A DNA stretch of 64,000 nucleotides, from NCBI GenBank assembly GCA_009746045.1, contig RPFO01000213.1:1548578-1612577 (forward strand). Reading direction: 5' to 3'. Origin of the DNA: Mesostigma viride (taxonomy: Eukaryota > Streptophyta > Mesostigmatophyceae > Mesostigmatales > Mesostigmataceae). A model generated the notes under the pieces. That model ran no database searches and was not told where the DNA came from. It saw only the letters and a list, made by a program, of their open reading frames with translations. This document shows, one piece after another, positions 1-10,310 of the stretch (positions within the stretch are counted from its first letter, which is position 1; every line of letters starts with the position of its first letter). The position numbers were made by a program, and so were the translations under genes.

Positions 1-370
1 TGCCGTCGTCTTGACAAGGGCCCAGGCCTGGCTGCCCACGGGACAGCGCCGAGCGCTGCACATCATCCGCCAGCAGAAGTTTGAAGCGGGTAATCAAGTT
101 GGCTGTGCCCGGGACGGTCTGGTCCTCGAGGTGCTTCCGTACCGCTGTCCATCCCCAATCTGGGGCAGCCGACCTCTCGCTGCGTGGATAGCGAAGGGCG
201 GTTATGGTCTTGCAATATGCCGCAGCGGTGAACTCGGCTTGGTCAGCCCAATCGTACCTGACGAAAATCTCGGCAGGATTATCGCGTCTGCCATACGCGT
301 AGCCCGAAAAGGTTGACCCAAAGTCGCATGCGATAACAAAACGGGACGCGGAGGCCGGAACACCGTTCAT
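1..370 (-). CDS. HSPA12-like Hsp70-family protein, N-terminal part (runs off left edge)
   Basis: An open frame starts at the ATG complementary to 368-370 and stays open for 123 codons to the window edge. Residues 12-27 read FVIACDFGSTFSGYAYG, the phosphate-1 loop of the actin/Hsp70 ATPase fold (DFGTTxSGxAY in HSPA12 proteins). It is followed by KTITALRY at about residue 55 and a W-G-W motif, matching the 'KxPTxLxY...WG' strand order of HSPA12A/B-type proteins. In that family the product is an ATP-binding Hsp70 relative, usually without a classical substrate-binding domain. Only the first lobe is visible; any stop or intron lies outside. Base composition is GC-rich and codon-like, and the opposite-strand frame (11-316) is a shadow. 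It faces away from the plus-strand gene at 1500, so the 1.1 kb between may hold both promoters. Confidence 0.72.
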   Translation of the reverse strand, partial: MNGVPASASRFVIACDFGSTFSGYAYGRRDNPAEIFVRYDWADQAEFTAAAYCKTITALRYPRSERSAAPDWGWTAVRKHLEDQTVPGTANLITRFKLLLADDVQRSALSRGQPGLGPCQDDG

Positions 371-1499
371 TTTTGAAGAAAAAACTCCTGACAATCCCTA
401 CTGACCGCGCAACAGGGTAATAGCTAGCGTAAGTGTGTAACGTCCACACTTCCAAAGCATGTCAAAATGGTCGGTTATGTGACATCCGTATGAGGAGATT
501 CTTTGAAGCTCGTTTCACTCTGGTCTAAGGGTCGGGGAATGAGCGGGAAAAAACAAAAGCACCACCCGCAAACTCTTCCTGCTTTAGGCTCATGCAATTA
601 GTGGCATTACCAGAAGGCAGTGCACAGGAAAGTTGAGTTTGATATTCAAACTCTTGTACCATAACATATTTGCGCGGTCCCAGGGTCGGGATCATGCGGT
701 ACTCGGAAAGCAGTCCTGTCCCCATAGGGCAATAGCGGACACTCTTTTTCCCTCTTGCCGTTTGCGCATGGTTCTATCCAGTATCCTGGTAACCTGGTTC
801 CACGGCACCCAGTAGAGGAGCAACATCACACAATTCACAGGATACTGGGGTAGGGATACATACTCTGTTCGTGATGTCCTGTGGCAAAGTTAAAAGCGGT
901 TGCTCGCAAGTCAAAATGACCCCCCAAAATGGCAGGCATTATTCTCTCCGCTCGTAAGTCGCCAGCTACAGCCTAGAAGAGGTTGTTAGCCTGTGTCCTG
1001 TGGCCGACCTGTGTTGCTGATAATCATGAAAATGGGAACTCCTGTATCGGGTTGTAATGCCGTCGGGGCGGTCGGGCGTCGGGCCCGCGGGGCTGCTACC
1101 GGGGTATTCGCTCATCTGTAGGATCAGGTTTTTTATAGACTTAGGAGTTTGGCCTGACTTTGGCTATCATAGTTCGCCCCGCGGCCCGCGCCCGAGTAGG
1201 TGACTAGGTGTAAGATACTGTAGCAGCGGGCGGAGACTGAGAAGAATCAATGACCGAGAGGGCACAGACACAACGCAGCCTACAAGACTCCACAGGAAGT
1301 GATCGACCTTGCAGGAATCCTAGCGCACCTCTGATGGATAAACCGGAAGTCGATCGTCATGAGCCGAGGTTTCTCTTGGGGAATAGCCAGTTATGGCGTA
1401 GATGCTGGTAACGCCTGCGTCTTGTCTGGGCGGTCATAGCAAGGAAGTGCGGAATTGCGGATTATGTGAGCTCTTGTCGCAGTGTCACACCTGGGCTAA
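371..1499. other. Intergenic, no gene seen
   Basis: Short frames on both strands show no recognisable motif. The stretch separates two divergently oriented genes. A GC-rich patch at about 1070-1110 is the only local feature. No TATA box can be assigned with confidence. Confidence 0.5.
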
Positions 1500-3503
1500 A
1501 TGAACAGCGCACGTCGTGTGCTTAAAACGTTGAACTTTGCGACGTTCACCGGGATCGGGATGGGCATATGCCTCTGCTTTCTCTGGACTAAAAAATATGG
1601 CCGGCAGCCCTTAGTTAAAGGTGGGCCTAGGAGTATGGGTCAGAGCAGCAGTGGCCGACGGCGGCTGGACGCGGATTCAAAAGGACGTACTTGCACCGAA
1701 ACGCGCAAATTGCCATGCGGCATGGGCATCAGGGAATCCTGCAGCTTAACGCCGGCGGAAGATGTTAAGCTGGACTCGAACTGTTGGTCTTCGACGGAAA
1801 GGTCGAGCGCAGGAGGTAACGAAGAGTATTCCGTGCTCATCTCAACCTACGAGGCAACGCAGGCGAGATTGACGGACGAGAATGCCTGGTTTAAAAAGGA
1901 GCTAATCTCCTTTCAGGAACGTGAGAAGCAGCTCATCCAACGCGAGAATGAGTTCGAGCAAGCAATTGTAGCGAAGAATGCCGAGCAGAGTCGGCTCTCG
2001 CAGGAAAACGCCAACCTACGAAGCCAGCTGTCTTCGGCACTGCATCAAGCGGACACCCTGCGACACCAGCTGTCGGTGGCTGAGCAAAATGCAGCCTCGG
2101 ATCCAGCCAAAATGGGCGGATCGTACTCGGAGTCATGCGCCATTCCAACCGAGTTTGGGGCCGGGTGTGACCGTGTGCACAACGCGATGAACATGTTCTG
2201 CACCAAGGTCATCGGGAGTGTGTGGAAGGCACCGGATGGCCAGCTCCTCCTGCAAACGTGGCTGCTGTCTGCTCTCGGCCTGCCTTCAGCGCCACCCATC
2301 CCAGCTAGACGGTTTGCAAAGCTGGCGCTGATGGGCCTGCTCTCGCAAGTGGCGTTCCTGGCGTTCGAGAACGAATCATTTTACTCCCGCGGCTCCTCCT
2401 GTCTGCTGCTGGACCGGAAGGAGCGGGCAGCCCACTTTGAGCAGCGGTACAGCTCACTCAGCACTGTGCGCAACGAGCAACGGCTCTTGGAGAGCCTGCC
2501 CCTCGAGGAGCGAGCCCGACTGGATTCCTGGTGGAACGACCTCCGCGGGCGCCTTTTTGGGATGATGGGGCCATGCCCGGTGATTCAGCAGGCGGTGTTT
2601 GGGGAACACATTGAGCAGCTGGTGGCGGTGGCGTGGAATACGTGGCATCTCCACGTGCTGGCGTACGCGTTCGAGGTGCCCCCGGAGGTGGTGTGGCGGG
2701 TGGCCGGGGATAAAGCCAGCCCAGCGTGCGTGGAGCACGAGGATGACTGGGGCCAGAGGGACGCATCGACCCACCTGGTCGCGTTCACGGTCTTCCCTGG
2801 CTTCCGCCTGGGCAAGAGCCACCTGCTTAAAAAGTGCAGGGTGGTGCTCCAGTGGCCTCATGTGGTGCCGCCGCAACAGCCACCGTGCGGGGTAGCGCCG
2901 CCGCAGCAAGGTCTGCATGAGCAAAGCGGCATGGAAATGCAGCAAGGGCAGGCGGAGGGGGCGCCTCAGGAGCTGCAGAAGCCAATGCAGCAGATGCAGG
3001 AGATGCAGCAAGATCAGCACGAGTGGCAGCCGCCGCCGCCGCCGCAGCAGCAGCAGCACTGGCAGCAGCAACGCATGGAGCAAATGCAGTTTCAGCAGCA
3101 GCATTACCCGCATCAGCAAATGCAGCTTCAGCAGCAGGTACAGCCGCCGCCGCCGCCATCGCAAGCACTGGAGTCAGAGCGGTTGGCACACCACGCATGG
3201 GGCCCGATCCCAGTCGTGCGGTCCAAGCCATGCTCCAATCTACAGCCGGCCCAGTCATTCGAGCCACGCTGCAGGCAACCATGTGACCCGGGGTCTACAC
3301 AACCGCCCGAGCTGCCACGGCATGCGTGCGAACGCCGGCCAACGCATCACCTGGCAGGGTTGGCAGGCCATGTGGATTTGCATCCGATGGCACCACCCCC
3401 GATGGATGGGGCGATGGTGGGGCGTGGAGGGAGCGAGGATTGGCAGCAGACGGGAGGGCATGCGACTTTGCAGCATTTGACGACGTCGGTTCTCCAGCGG
3501 TAG
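1500..3503 (+). CDS. GIL1/IRKI-like plant-type coiled-coil protein with Q/P-rich tail
   Basis: A 667-codon frame. Residues about 105-195 form a heptad-rich coiled coil (LTDENAWFKKEL, QEREKQLIQREN, LSQENANLRSQL). Residues about 225-450 match the C-terminal domain of the plant GIL1/IRK-interacting protein family: AFENESFYSRGSS followed by LLD, then VFGEHIEQLVAVAWNTWHLH, LAYAFEV, VEHEDDW and FTVFPGFRLGKSHLL. In plants these proteins act in light/gravity signalling or bind receptor-like kinases; the role here is unknown. Residues about 450-570 are an M/Q/P/H-rich low-complexity tail (CAG-type triplets, about 2980-3160), unusual for the family. The start is uncertain: 1500 is simply the first ATG after a stop, and Met 46 (near 1635) or an upstream exon is possible. 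The stop at 3501 may lie in an intron, because the same frame reopens at 3534. Confidence 0.6.
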   Translation: MNSARRVLKTLNFATFTGIGMGICLCFLWTKKYGRQPLVKGGPRSMGQSSSGRRRLDADSKGRTCTETRKLPCGMGIRESCSLTPAEDVKLDSNCWSSTERSSAGGNEEYSVLISTYEATQARLTDENAWFKKELISFQEREKQLIQRENEFEQAIVAKNAEQSRLSQENANLRSQLSSALHQADTLRHQLSVAEQNAASDPAKMGGSYSESCAIPTEFGAGCDRVHNAMNMFCTKVIGSVWKAPDGQLLLQTWLLSALGLPSAPPIPARRFAKLALMGLLSQVAFLAFENESFYSRGSSCLLLDRKERAAHFEQRYSSLSTVRNEQRLLESLPLEERARLDSWWNDLRGRLFGMMGPCPVIQQAVFGEHIEQLVAVAWNTWHLHVLAYAFEVPPEVVWRVAGDKASPACVEHEDDWGQRDASTHLVAFTVFPGFRLGKSHLLKKCRVVLQWPHVVPPQQPPCGVAPPQQGLHEQSGMEMQQGQAEGAPQELQKPMQQMQEMQQDQHEWQPPPPPQQQQHWQQQRMEQMQFQQQHYPHQQMQLQQQVQPPPPPSQALESERLAHHAWGPIPVVRSKPCSNLQPAQSFEPRCRQPCDPGSTQPPELPRHACERRPTHHLAGLAGHVDLHPMAPPPMDGAMVGRGGSEDWQQTGGHATLQHLTTSVLQR

Positions 3504-3554
3504 TTCCCGCCAGCGTGGATGGGGTGATGGCAGAACACGGTAGGTGGAGCGTGG

Positions 3555-4115
3555 GTGTTTACTTGTGTTTACGATGGGCCCATTGCTGCGAGGACCCGTT
3601 CTGCTGACGCCCGTGCACTCGCGGGTGAGTATGCGCAGAGGCCTGATGGCGCCACGCTGTCAGCAGCAGGTGCTACGGCAGAGGAGCTGACCGGCGAGCA
3701 TCTGGCTGCGATGAATGGCGTTTTTGGTGAAGGGGTGGGCCAGCAGCAGCAACCGGGGGGGAAGGGTCTGGCTGGGGCGCAGGCAACCCTTGCGGCAACG
3801 TATGCACCCCGGAAACCGCAGGCAGCTCCTTCATGCGCCGAGGTGCGGGCTGGTCAGCCCCAGCTACCCATTTTCAACAGTGCTTGCAATTGGGGGGCAG
3901 CCATGGCGAGTTCTACGGAGAGCTATGTCCAGGTGGCGTCCAAAACTGGTGTCTCGTCTGCCCTCGGCCGCCGTGAAGCCATTGGCAGGGGCACATTGCC
4001 AGTGGTGTCTCGTCTGCCCTCGGCCGCCGTGAAGCCATTGGCAGGGGCACATTGCCAGGGGAAGGACAGGGGCAGGGACTGGCCCACAAGGATAAGGGCA
4101 CAGGTCGTGCATTGA
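3555..4115 (+). CDS. Possible 3' exon of the GIL1/IRKI-like gene or short hypothetical protein
   Basis: An open frame of 186 codons in the same phase as the frame ending at 3503, separated by two stops (3501 and 3531). Its composition (A/G/Q-rich, QQQQPGG, AAMNGVFGEG) resembles the tail of the upstream protein. A short intron from near 3499 to near 3590 (ends GT and AG) would join them, but this is inference. The end contains a 56-bp tandem duplication. No domain is recognised. Confidence 0.25.
   Translation: MFTCVYDGPIAARTRSADARALAGEYAQRPDGATLSAAGATAEELTGEHLAAMNGVFGEGVGQQQQPGGKGLAGAQATLAATYAPRKPQAAPSCAEVRAGQPQLPIFNSACNWGAAMASSTESYVQVASKTGVSSALGRREAIGRGTLPVVSRLPSAAVKPLAGAHCQGKDRGRDWPTRIRAQVVH
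3947..4058 (+). repeat. 56-bp perfect tandem duplication
   Basis: Unit 3947-4002 is repeated exactly at 4003-4058. Because 56 is not a multiple of 3, the duplication shifts the reading frame of any coding sequence here. Confidence 0.95.
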
Positions 4116-4599
4116 CCAGGGGCAGATCAGGGTATCCAAAGGACCGCAAGATGGACCAGTCTCCTGCTGCGATCTGATACAGTGTCTGATCCGATGCCCA
4201 CCGTGCTGTCTACATTGGGCACTCCTCATCGTGTATACTGCATCATGGTGTGGGGCATTTGTGCCGGTGATTACGAGTGCTGGTTATCGTGTGTATGTAT
4301 ATGTCCAGGTTTGCCTGTAGACACAATCACGTATGCAAGCTGGATCTCTACAGAATTCAGCCCAGTGTTGTGGTTATCTAATTGGTATGTTGCGTGCTGG
4401 TTGTAGCTATGCGTACCTATGGTCAGCCTACCTATTGTATTGCACTGGTTGTATTGCACCCACAGTGTTGCGCCCTGGCACCATGCTGTGGAGAGAGCGC
4501 TCTGTGGCCTGCCCACCTGCGGCAGTGAGAGAAGCTAGGGCGCCCTCCCTCCTCGTTGTGTATATAGGGTTGAAGGTTCCTTTACTCTGTATTGGCACC
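4116..4599. other. No gene seen
   Basis: Only short frames without motifs. A weak TATA-like 'tgtatatagggt' occurs at about 4557-4570. Confidence 0.4.
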
Positions 4600-4650
4600 C
4601 ACGTGACGCAGTCACGTGCTAATTAAGTAATTAATTAATTCATTAACTAA
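4600..4650. repeat. CACGTGAC palindrome next to (TTAA)n tract
   Basis: A 19-bp inverted repeat (CACGTGAC, spacer gca, GTCACGTG; 4600-4618) is followed by a TTAA-rich tract. The same palindrome occurs in inverse orientation at 10983-11001, also next to a (TTAA)n tract, so this looks like the end of a dispersed element. Confidence 0.7.
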
Positions 4651-4651
4651 T

Positions 4652-4668
4652 GCTGGTTGTCTCTTTGA
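4652..4668 (+). repeat. Terminal fragment of the 320-bp repeat seen at 29.2/30.4 kb
   Basis: About 17 bases ending in TGTCTCTTTGATAT match the end of the 29236-29563 / 30352-30671 repeat family. Only this end is present. Confidence 0.4.
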
Positions 4669-4833
4669 TATTGCACGATGGTTGTGTTCAGATGTTTCAC
4701 CATCTTCTTCAAATGGCCACACAGGGTCTTTCTTGAGCAGATTAGTCTCCGGTTAAGGTGACGGTTCAGGCGCGAACTTTTTGTTGCCAAAATGAAAAAT
4801 TTGCGGTACCCGTCCGTCCCGTGCTAATTAATT

Positions 4834-5135
4834 AGGAACATAACTCCGTTGGGAGTAGATGTAGCACATAGCCCAGAGACTATAGACAGAGTATATGTAG
4901 CACATAGCCTAGAGTCTTCCCCCTCACAGGCATGCTCCCCCCTTACCCGGGCATAGCGTGATAGACCATGAGGGTGCGGGTGCCCTGGTGCACCTAGAGC
5001 AAGTGTTGTTTACATTCCCACCCTTGCAGGAAGTAGCTTAGAATGTATTATAGGCTCATATGCCCCTTCTCAGGGCTATGTGCTACATATACTCCCAACG
5101 GAGTTATGTTCCTAATTAATTAATTAATTAATAGC
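4834..5135 (+). mobile_element. LINE 3'-end fragment with inverted 5' part and (TTAA)n tail
   Basis: The right end (5073-5114) reads into the hairpin ACTCC-CAAC-GGAGT and then a (TTAA)n tail to 5135. Positions 4834-4873 are the reverse complement of the same end. The body matches 13690-13900 and 29585-29790, which occur as 5'-truncated copies in the other orientation. The arrangement fits a short LINE copy with a 5' inversion (twin priming); a fold-back MITE is the alternative. Confidence 0.55.
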
Positions 5136-5159
5136 CTAGAGGGGGACGGCACGGCGCCG

Positions 5160-6180
5160 GTCAGCCTTGACCGCTGGTTGGCACGCATGATGTTTCCTTG
5201 ACCGGTGGGGCTCGCGCCCCCCCCCCGCCGCTTCACCCCGAGACGGCCGCCCGCCTCGGGGTTGCCGGACCCCCGCCGCCACCCGCGCCCCCCTCCTCGG
5301 CCGCGGACTACCAAGTCCCCGCCTTGCAGGAGGGCTGCCTTGCCACCAACGACGTCGTCCACCCCTTCACTTTGAAGGAATTGGACGGCGCCCTTGCTCG
5401 CCTGCGGTACGATGCGGCGGTCAGTGCCGACCACCTTTCTGCTGAGCTGCTGAAGACCCCTGATCCGGCGGTTAGGGATCTTCTGCTGGCGTTCTGCAAC
5501 CGTGTCCTGCTCTCTGACGAGCCTCCGCCTGCTGAGTGGCAGACGGCCATCCGCGTCATGCCGGCTGTACAAGAAGGGCTCTGCTGCTGAGCCCGGTAAC
5601 TACCGGGGTGTCTGCCTCCAGAGCGCCGCGCTGAAGGTACGTCTTCATGCGCATGATGCTGCACAGGCTCCGCGCCGCGCTGGACCCACACCTGGGTGAG
5701 TCTCAGATGGGTTTCCGTCGTGGTCGTAACACTGTCAGGGCTGTGTTTGTCGCGCGCCGGTTGATGTCCAGAGGAGGTGCGTCGCCTTCCCCCTGACAGT
5801 TTGCCGCTGGTCTTCATTTTTGTTGACTATATCAAGGCCTTTGACACGGCTCTCTGGGAGGCTCTTTGGGCCATGCATCCTAGCTCTGGATCGGGTACCA
5901 CCTGCGTTTATTGCTGCCAGTCGCCGACTGTAGGAGGGCTCACAGGCAGTAGTGCGGACTGCGGAAGGCACCACCCCACCATTCCCCCTTCACCACGGGG
6001 TGTGGCAAGGTTGTGTCCTTTCCCCATACCTGTTCATTATTGTCGTGGATCACGTCATGCGCCGGGCACGTGCGCGCTTTACTGCTCGAGCCAGGCTTGG
6101 ACATCCTTAACGAGAAAGAGCACGGCGGGGTTACACCTGGTTACCGCCTGGCCGACCTGATTTATGCGGATGACACCGGC
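5160..6180 (+). pseudogene. Degraded LINE reverse transcriptase
   Basis: Fragments of a non-LTR reverse transcriptase in shifting frames. FTLKELDGALARLRYDA and PPPAEWQTAI lie at 5369-5560, GNYRGVCLQSAALK at about 5595-5635, ESQMGFRRGRNT at about 5698-5735, VDYIKAFD (motif A) at about 5822, and LADLIYADDTG with the catalytic YADD at 6145-6180. It is close in sequence to the better preserved copy at 48628-50924. Frameshifts and internal stops make it inactive. It continues directly into a LINE 3' region at 6181-6370. Confidence 0.85.
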
Positions 6181-6370
6181 CCCCCCCCCTCAAGCGGAAG
6201 GGGCGCTTTGCTGCGTAGCCGGTAGTTAGGATTTTTTAGACTAGATAGGTTAGAGTTAGCTTAGTTCGATTTCGCGGCTTTGCCCACCTCCACCCATCGA
6301 GCAAGGAATATGTGCTACATGATCTCCCATGCAACGGAGTCATGTTATAATTTATTTGGCAACGTCACAG
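6181..6370 (+). mobile_element. LINE 3' untranslated end
   Basis: Matches 18001-18180 (the shared stretch 'gcggaaggggcgcttt' to 'catgttataattt'). It follows the degraded reverse transcriptase, so it is probably the 3' UTR of that copy with an internal deletion. Confidence 0.6.
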
Positions 6371-6479
6371 TATCCCGCACTATTCAGGGCATCGTGACTT
6401 CCCCGCCAATAAAAAAAGGCTGGGAATTACTGAACGCCAATACGAAAGAAGAGGACCTACTGTCCACCAACCCGCGCGA

Positions 6480-6640
6480 AGCGCCCAGCGAGCGAAGCGA
6501 GCTGCGCTGAAAGGGCACAGCGAGCGGCGAGCGATCGAAGCGAGCACCGTACTGTTCAGCAGGCCGCGAGCGAAGCGAGCACCGTACTATTCAGCGGGCC
6601 GCGAGCGAAGCGAGCACTGCACTGGATCCCCTCTCCGGAG
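6480..6640 (+). repeat. Short minisatellite (GCGAGCGAAGCGAGCACCG units)
   Basis: Two to three imperfect units of about 36 bp built on 'gcgagcgaagcgagcac' and 'tactnttcagc'. Non-coding. Confidence 0.7.
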
Positions 6641-7067
6641 CGCAGCGAAGGACCAAGTACTACGCAGCGGCCAGCGGTCAGTCCCTCTACCGCCCCAAAG
6701 TGCCTTTTTTGGCTGGGCGAAGCCAGCGGGTCACACTAGTTTGATTTAATTTGATTAATGCTCCCCACGGAGCTATTAATTAATATCCATGACACCATAT
6801 GTGGAATTGAATGATGTCAATTAGCAAGGGGTTTTGGGAATGGACGAATAAAATCTTATCTTTATTATACCATGACAAAATTGGTCTCAACAAATGTTCC
6901 AACAATTGCGACCCATATTCTGATATCAACGTGCATGTCGAGCATGCTCCAGCGTTAGCCTGAAACGGACCAATCAGGTCACAGGATCTCAAGGTAAGCT
7001 TCCTTCACCACTCTAACTGAACACACCCTTAGTCCGGAAACTGGGCGATATATCGCCCACTTTGACC

Positions 7068-8812
7068 CCCGGTGGCGCGGCGCTTAACCCCTAAATGGTC
7101 TGGCTGCCGATTTTCCGCCTAAAACTGAGTTACAGCCGACACGTCGGCCCCTTCTCGGGGGACCAAATGCCGCGAAAACTATTGAGAATTAGGAAACGTT
7201 TAGCTGAGAAGATCGAAAGTTTATAATTTTCCTCACAGCATGGTACTAGGGTTTGCATACTTCTGACAAAGTTATAGAGGTGTTCTGGCCGGTCAAAGTA
7301 CAAGGGGTCAGGGTACTTTTTCACGTAGAACGTGCATTCCGGAAAACGACGACCTGGCCATGGCGGCTTGCGCACACGCATGGCATTTACGTTTTCGTTC
7401 GAATTTTCTGACCAAACTCAGGAAATTGATTTTATACGTCCTAAAGATGATACAGGCCAATTTTTGGTTCGCGGGAATGCCATTTGATAGGTGTCGGCAG
7501 CGTTCTTGCTGGAAAAAACTGCGATCAGGCCGGACGATAGAAACGTTGACAGCAATACCTTTACGGCGTATTTTAAAAGATATATCGGTTTCTTTGTACT
7601 TTTTATGATACATGGTAGTCGTAAACGTGCAAGGGTGGCCAGAAATCGCCGAATCCAGCGACCATGCTGCACAACTTTGGTGTGCCGAAATGCGCCATTT
7701 GCGGCCACCGCCTGGGCCAAGGTAACGCCATCCATGCCTGGTAAAGCTGAGTTATCGTTTTCCAATCGATATTTGACGTTTATATATACGTTCTAGCTTG
7801 TGTAGCACATTCTTTCTTCATTATTCATGCTCTTTCTTGACCATGGCCTGGCCCCTTCCTAAAACACCATTCTTAGATGCTTCCCTCAGTCAGTTGACCT
7901 GCCATAGTGTGATGGTGATAAGTTTTAGAGGCTGTATGGGTTTGAATACCTCCATACATGTTTGTTATACATTTCCCACACACATATTGCATGAGTGTAA
8001 GGCAGTTGGCTGGTCTCTGTGGCATCATCAAGCATGTACCCGGTGAGTAGAAGCTTCCCATTGTCAGCATGTGCCACCAGGTGTGCTGGCCATCACCTGG
8101 CAAGCTATAGCAGCTTAGGCCTAGTTTATCCTTGCTAGGGCAAGCTGAAATAGGCTTAAAATCACTAGTTTGTTGGTGGCTGCCTCCTAGAATGCATGCC
8201 TTGCGTAGGGTATCCGTACTACGTTACCTACGTGCATGGACCAGGTGGCACCTGCACATAGGTGCCATGTAAGGGCAGTGTGATGATGCAGTTATGTTTC
8301 CCCATCATTGTGGAAGGGAAATGTATGGTGTGGCATGGTTGGGGGACATTTTTAGTAGGTATTAGTAGGTAGTATGCCCACCCCTACCCCCTTGGTTGCT
8401 TTTTACCAACGGTACCCCTATGGGCTGTACTGGGTGTAACTGCTGGTATACCCACCCAAATGATGACCCCAATGGCTCAAACTGTTCAGCAACTAATTGT
8501 TTATCATCCCTGAAGTGGTAGGTGCCTAGCTCTCACAACATAATTCAAAATGCACATTCTACCAAAAATGAAAACGCTCGTCTTGACCCCCCTGACTTTG
8601 ACGGCAGTTATACATGGCCTACCCTGCATATATGTAAGGTTATGATATACCAACCCGAAGGGCAACTCATGGACATGCTTGGCCCCCAAGGACAGCCATT
8701 GGATATGGGTGGGTTGGATGGCATCTGGTTTGCAAAATTGTGAAGTTACAGCCGATGCATCGGCAGTATTTCTGCCCATTTAGGGGTTAATTCCAGGAGC
8801 GCCGCGCCACCC
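7068..8812 (+). mobile_element. Candidate DNA element with inverted ends, no ORF
   Basis: GGTGGCGCGGCGCTTAACCC at 7069 has its inverted counterpart (TTTAGGGGTTAA ... AGCGCCGCGCCACC) at about 8778-8812. The interior 7290-8060 is homologous to 57600-58330, which lies in the TTAA-flanked element at 57393-59112. No transposase frame is visible, so it would be non-autonomous. The exact ends are uncertain because flanking repeats share the GGCGCGGCGC motif. Confidence 0.4.
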
Positions 8813-10310
8813 GTGACGGATGTAAGTTGTCCGGTGGGTCTGGGAACACTTAGGGACGAAGGTGATGCATAGGTTTGGGGGTAATATTCGCCATAGCCTG
8901 GTAAATACAACGTGTATTGAGACAGTATCACGTGACTTTGGCGGGAAATTTTCACTCGCGCGCGCGCGTAACAAGATATGGCTGCTAGCTTGCCGTTATC
9001 AAGGAAATTTTGCGTCTCGCGGCTTGTAATGGTTCAGAATGTTGCTCAGAATGATGATGCGTGATTTTCGTAGGTCAGGGGTGGCCAGATGTATAGCATT
9101 GGTAAAATACAGGTGGACATTACTGCTTTCTTGGTCGTCAGTACCAGATGAGTAATGGCATGCCATATTTCGATTTTCTTCTTATGGCCCGGCAGTCTGC
9201 GCCAGCCCGAGCACCCAGTTTTGGTACTGGACATCCGCAGCAGCGTCCCTGTGAATTCGGATGCGTTTATAGGTCATCTTTGCACAGAACATCAACCTGG
9301 TAATCATGTCGGATGCATGCATCATGCGGCTATGGCGGCCTATGCCTGGAAAGCATTAGCCAGTGTGAGATATGAGGGTCCCGGCCAGCAGAACCCGGAA
9401 AGGTCGTGATCAAGCCAGGTACGGCAACGTGTTTGCATGTCGTTTGCACGGGAATCTGTCGTTTATACTGATCAGACACTCCGCAAAGGTGAAAACCTTT
9501 GCGTTCAGTGCCGGGCCGCGGAAAACGCGGAAAACGCGATCTGCAAATGAATCCGACCGGAATCGAACTGGGGACCTCTCGCACCAATTTTGCTGACTAT
9601 AGGACGGACGTCTCCGGTTACCATGGCATCGCCAACTTACACCTACAGTCATCCGCAAAAGTTCTCCTGTCCGGGGAGTGATGCATCCGGGTCGTTTATA
9701 CATCCATTTTACACGAGTGTATCATTGCCTCTTGCAGCAGGTTTCCATGCCTGCTGTATGAGTGCTGTTAGCCCCAAATCTGCTCAGTTTGTGGTGTTTC
9801 TTTGGAGGATGCCATTCCGTTAGTGCTGGTTTAGCACTTCTTTGTTTCCCAGCACTTTTTACAGTCCTATGTGGCTGTATACAATGCATAAGTGTGTGGC
9901 ATTTCATGGATGGCTGCTTACGCGCGCGTAACCCACACACGTAAGTGAGCGCATTATATAGGTCAGATGGGCTATCCGTGCGGTCTGACCCAAGGAAAGC
10001 ATGGTGGCACTATCTATTGACATTGTCCAACCCCAGAATAATTTTTTAGAACCCTCCCTGCAGGGGTATTAAACTACTAAGGGGATTTCCCTTGCCTGAA
10101 AATGATCGTCTTTTGTCCAACTTTGGCAGTAAATATCTTGCAAATCACTTCCTGGACTCGGAATATTATTGCATTTTCTGAAAGCCCTTGAAGTGTAGAT
10201 ACTCCTAGCACCTTGGTTGGGGGTATTTGGAGTTGTGGCCTATGAGTTATGATTTTTTCCATTTTCAGGGGTCTAAAAATGCCAAAAACCCATTCCCGGA
10301 CTATGGGTTA
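8790..10310 (+). repeat. Dispersed repeat, inverted copy at 59990-61290
   Basis: Segments 8790-9150, about 9850-10020 and 10080-10310 recur in reverse complement and reverse order at 61290-60890, 60480-60240 and 60240-59990. No coding potential is seen. It includes a (CG)n run at about 8957-8968 and is interrupted by the short element at 9469-9690. Confidence 0.7.
9469..9690 (-). mobile_element. Short non-coding retroposon, solo terminal repeat (copy A)
   Basis: Flanked by the perfect 11-bp target-site duplication GTCGTTTATAC (9458-9468 and 9691-9701). On the minus strand it starts near CATCACTCCCC and ends in a hairpin plus CTGATCA. It matches the terminal repeats at 27787-28004 and 28185-28406 and the 3' part of 51003-51274. 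It contains a B-box-like GTTCGATTCC preceded by GTGCGAGAGGTCC. Absent from the homologous region at 59.9-61.3 kb. Confidence 0.85.

Noticed and set aside
2454-3282. Minus-strand and other-frame ORFs over the GIL1/IRKI-like gene
   Set aside because: Leu/Arg- or Ala-rich shadows of the CAG-rich coding strand.
9530-9610. Standard tRNA gene
   Set aside because: A B-box-like segment is present but the anticodon arm is absent and the acceptor stem pairs poorly; the same sequence sits in a mobile repeat.
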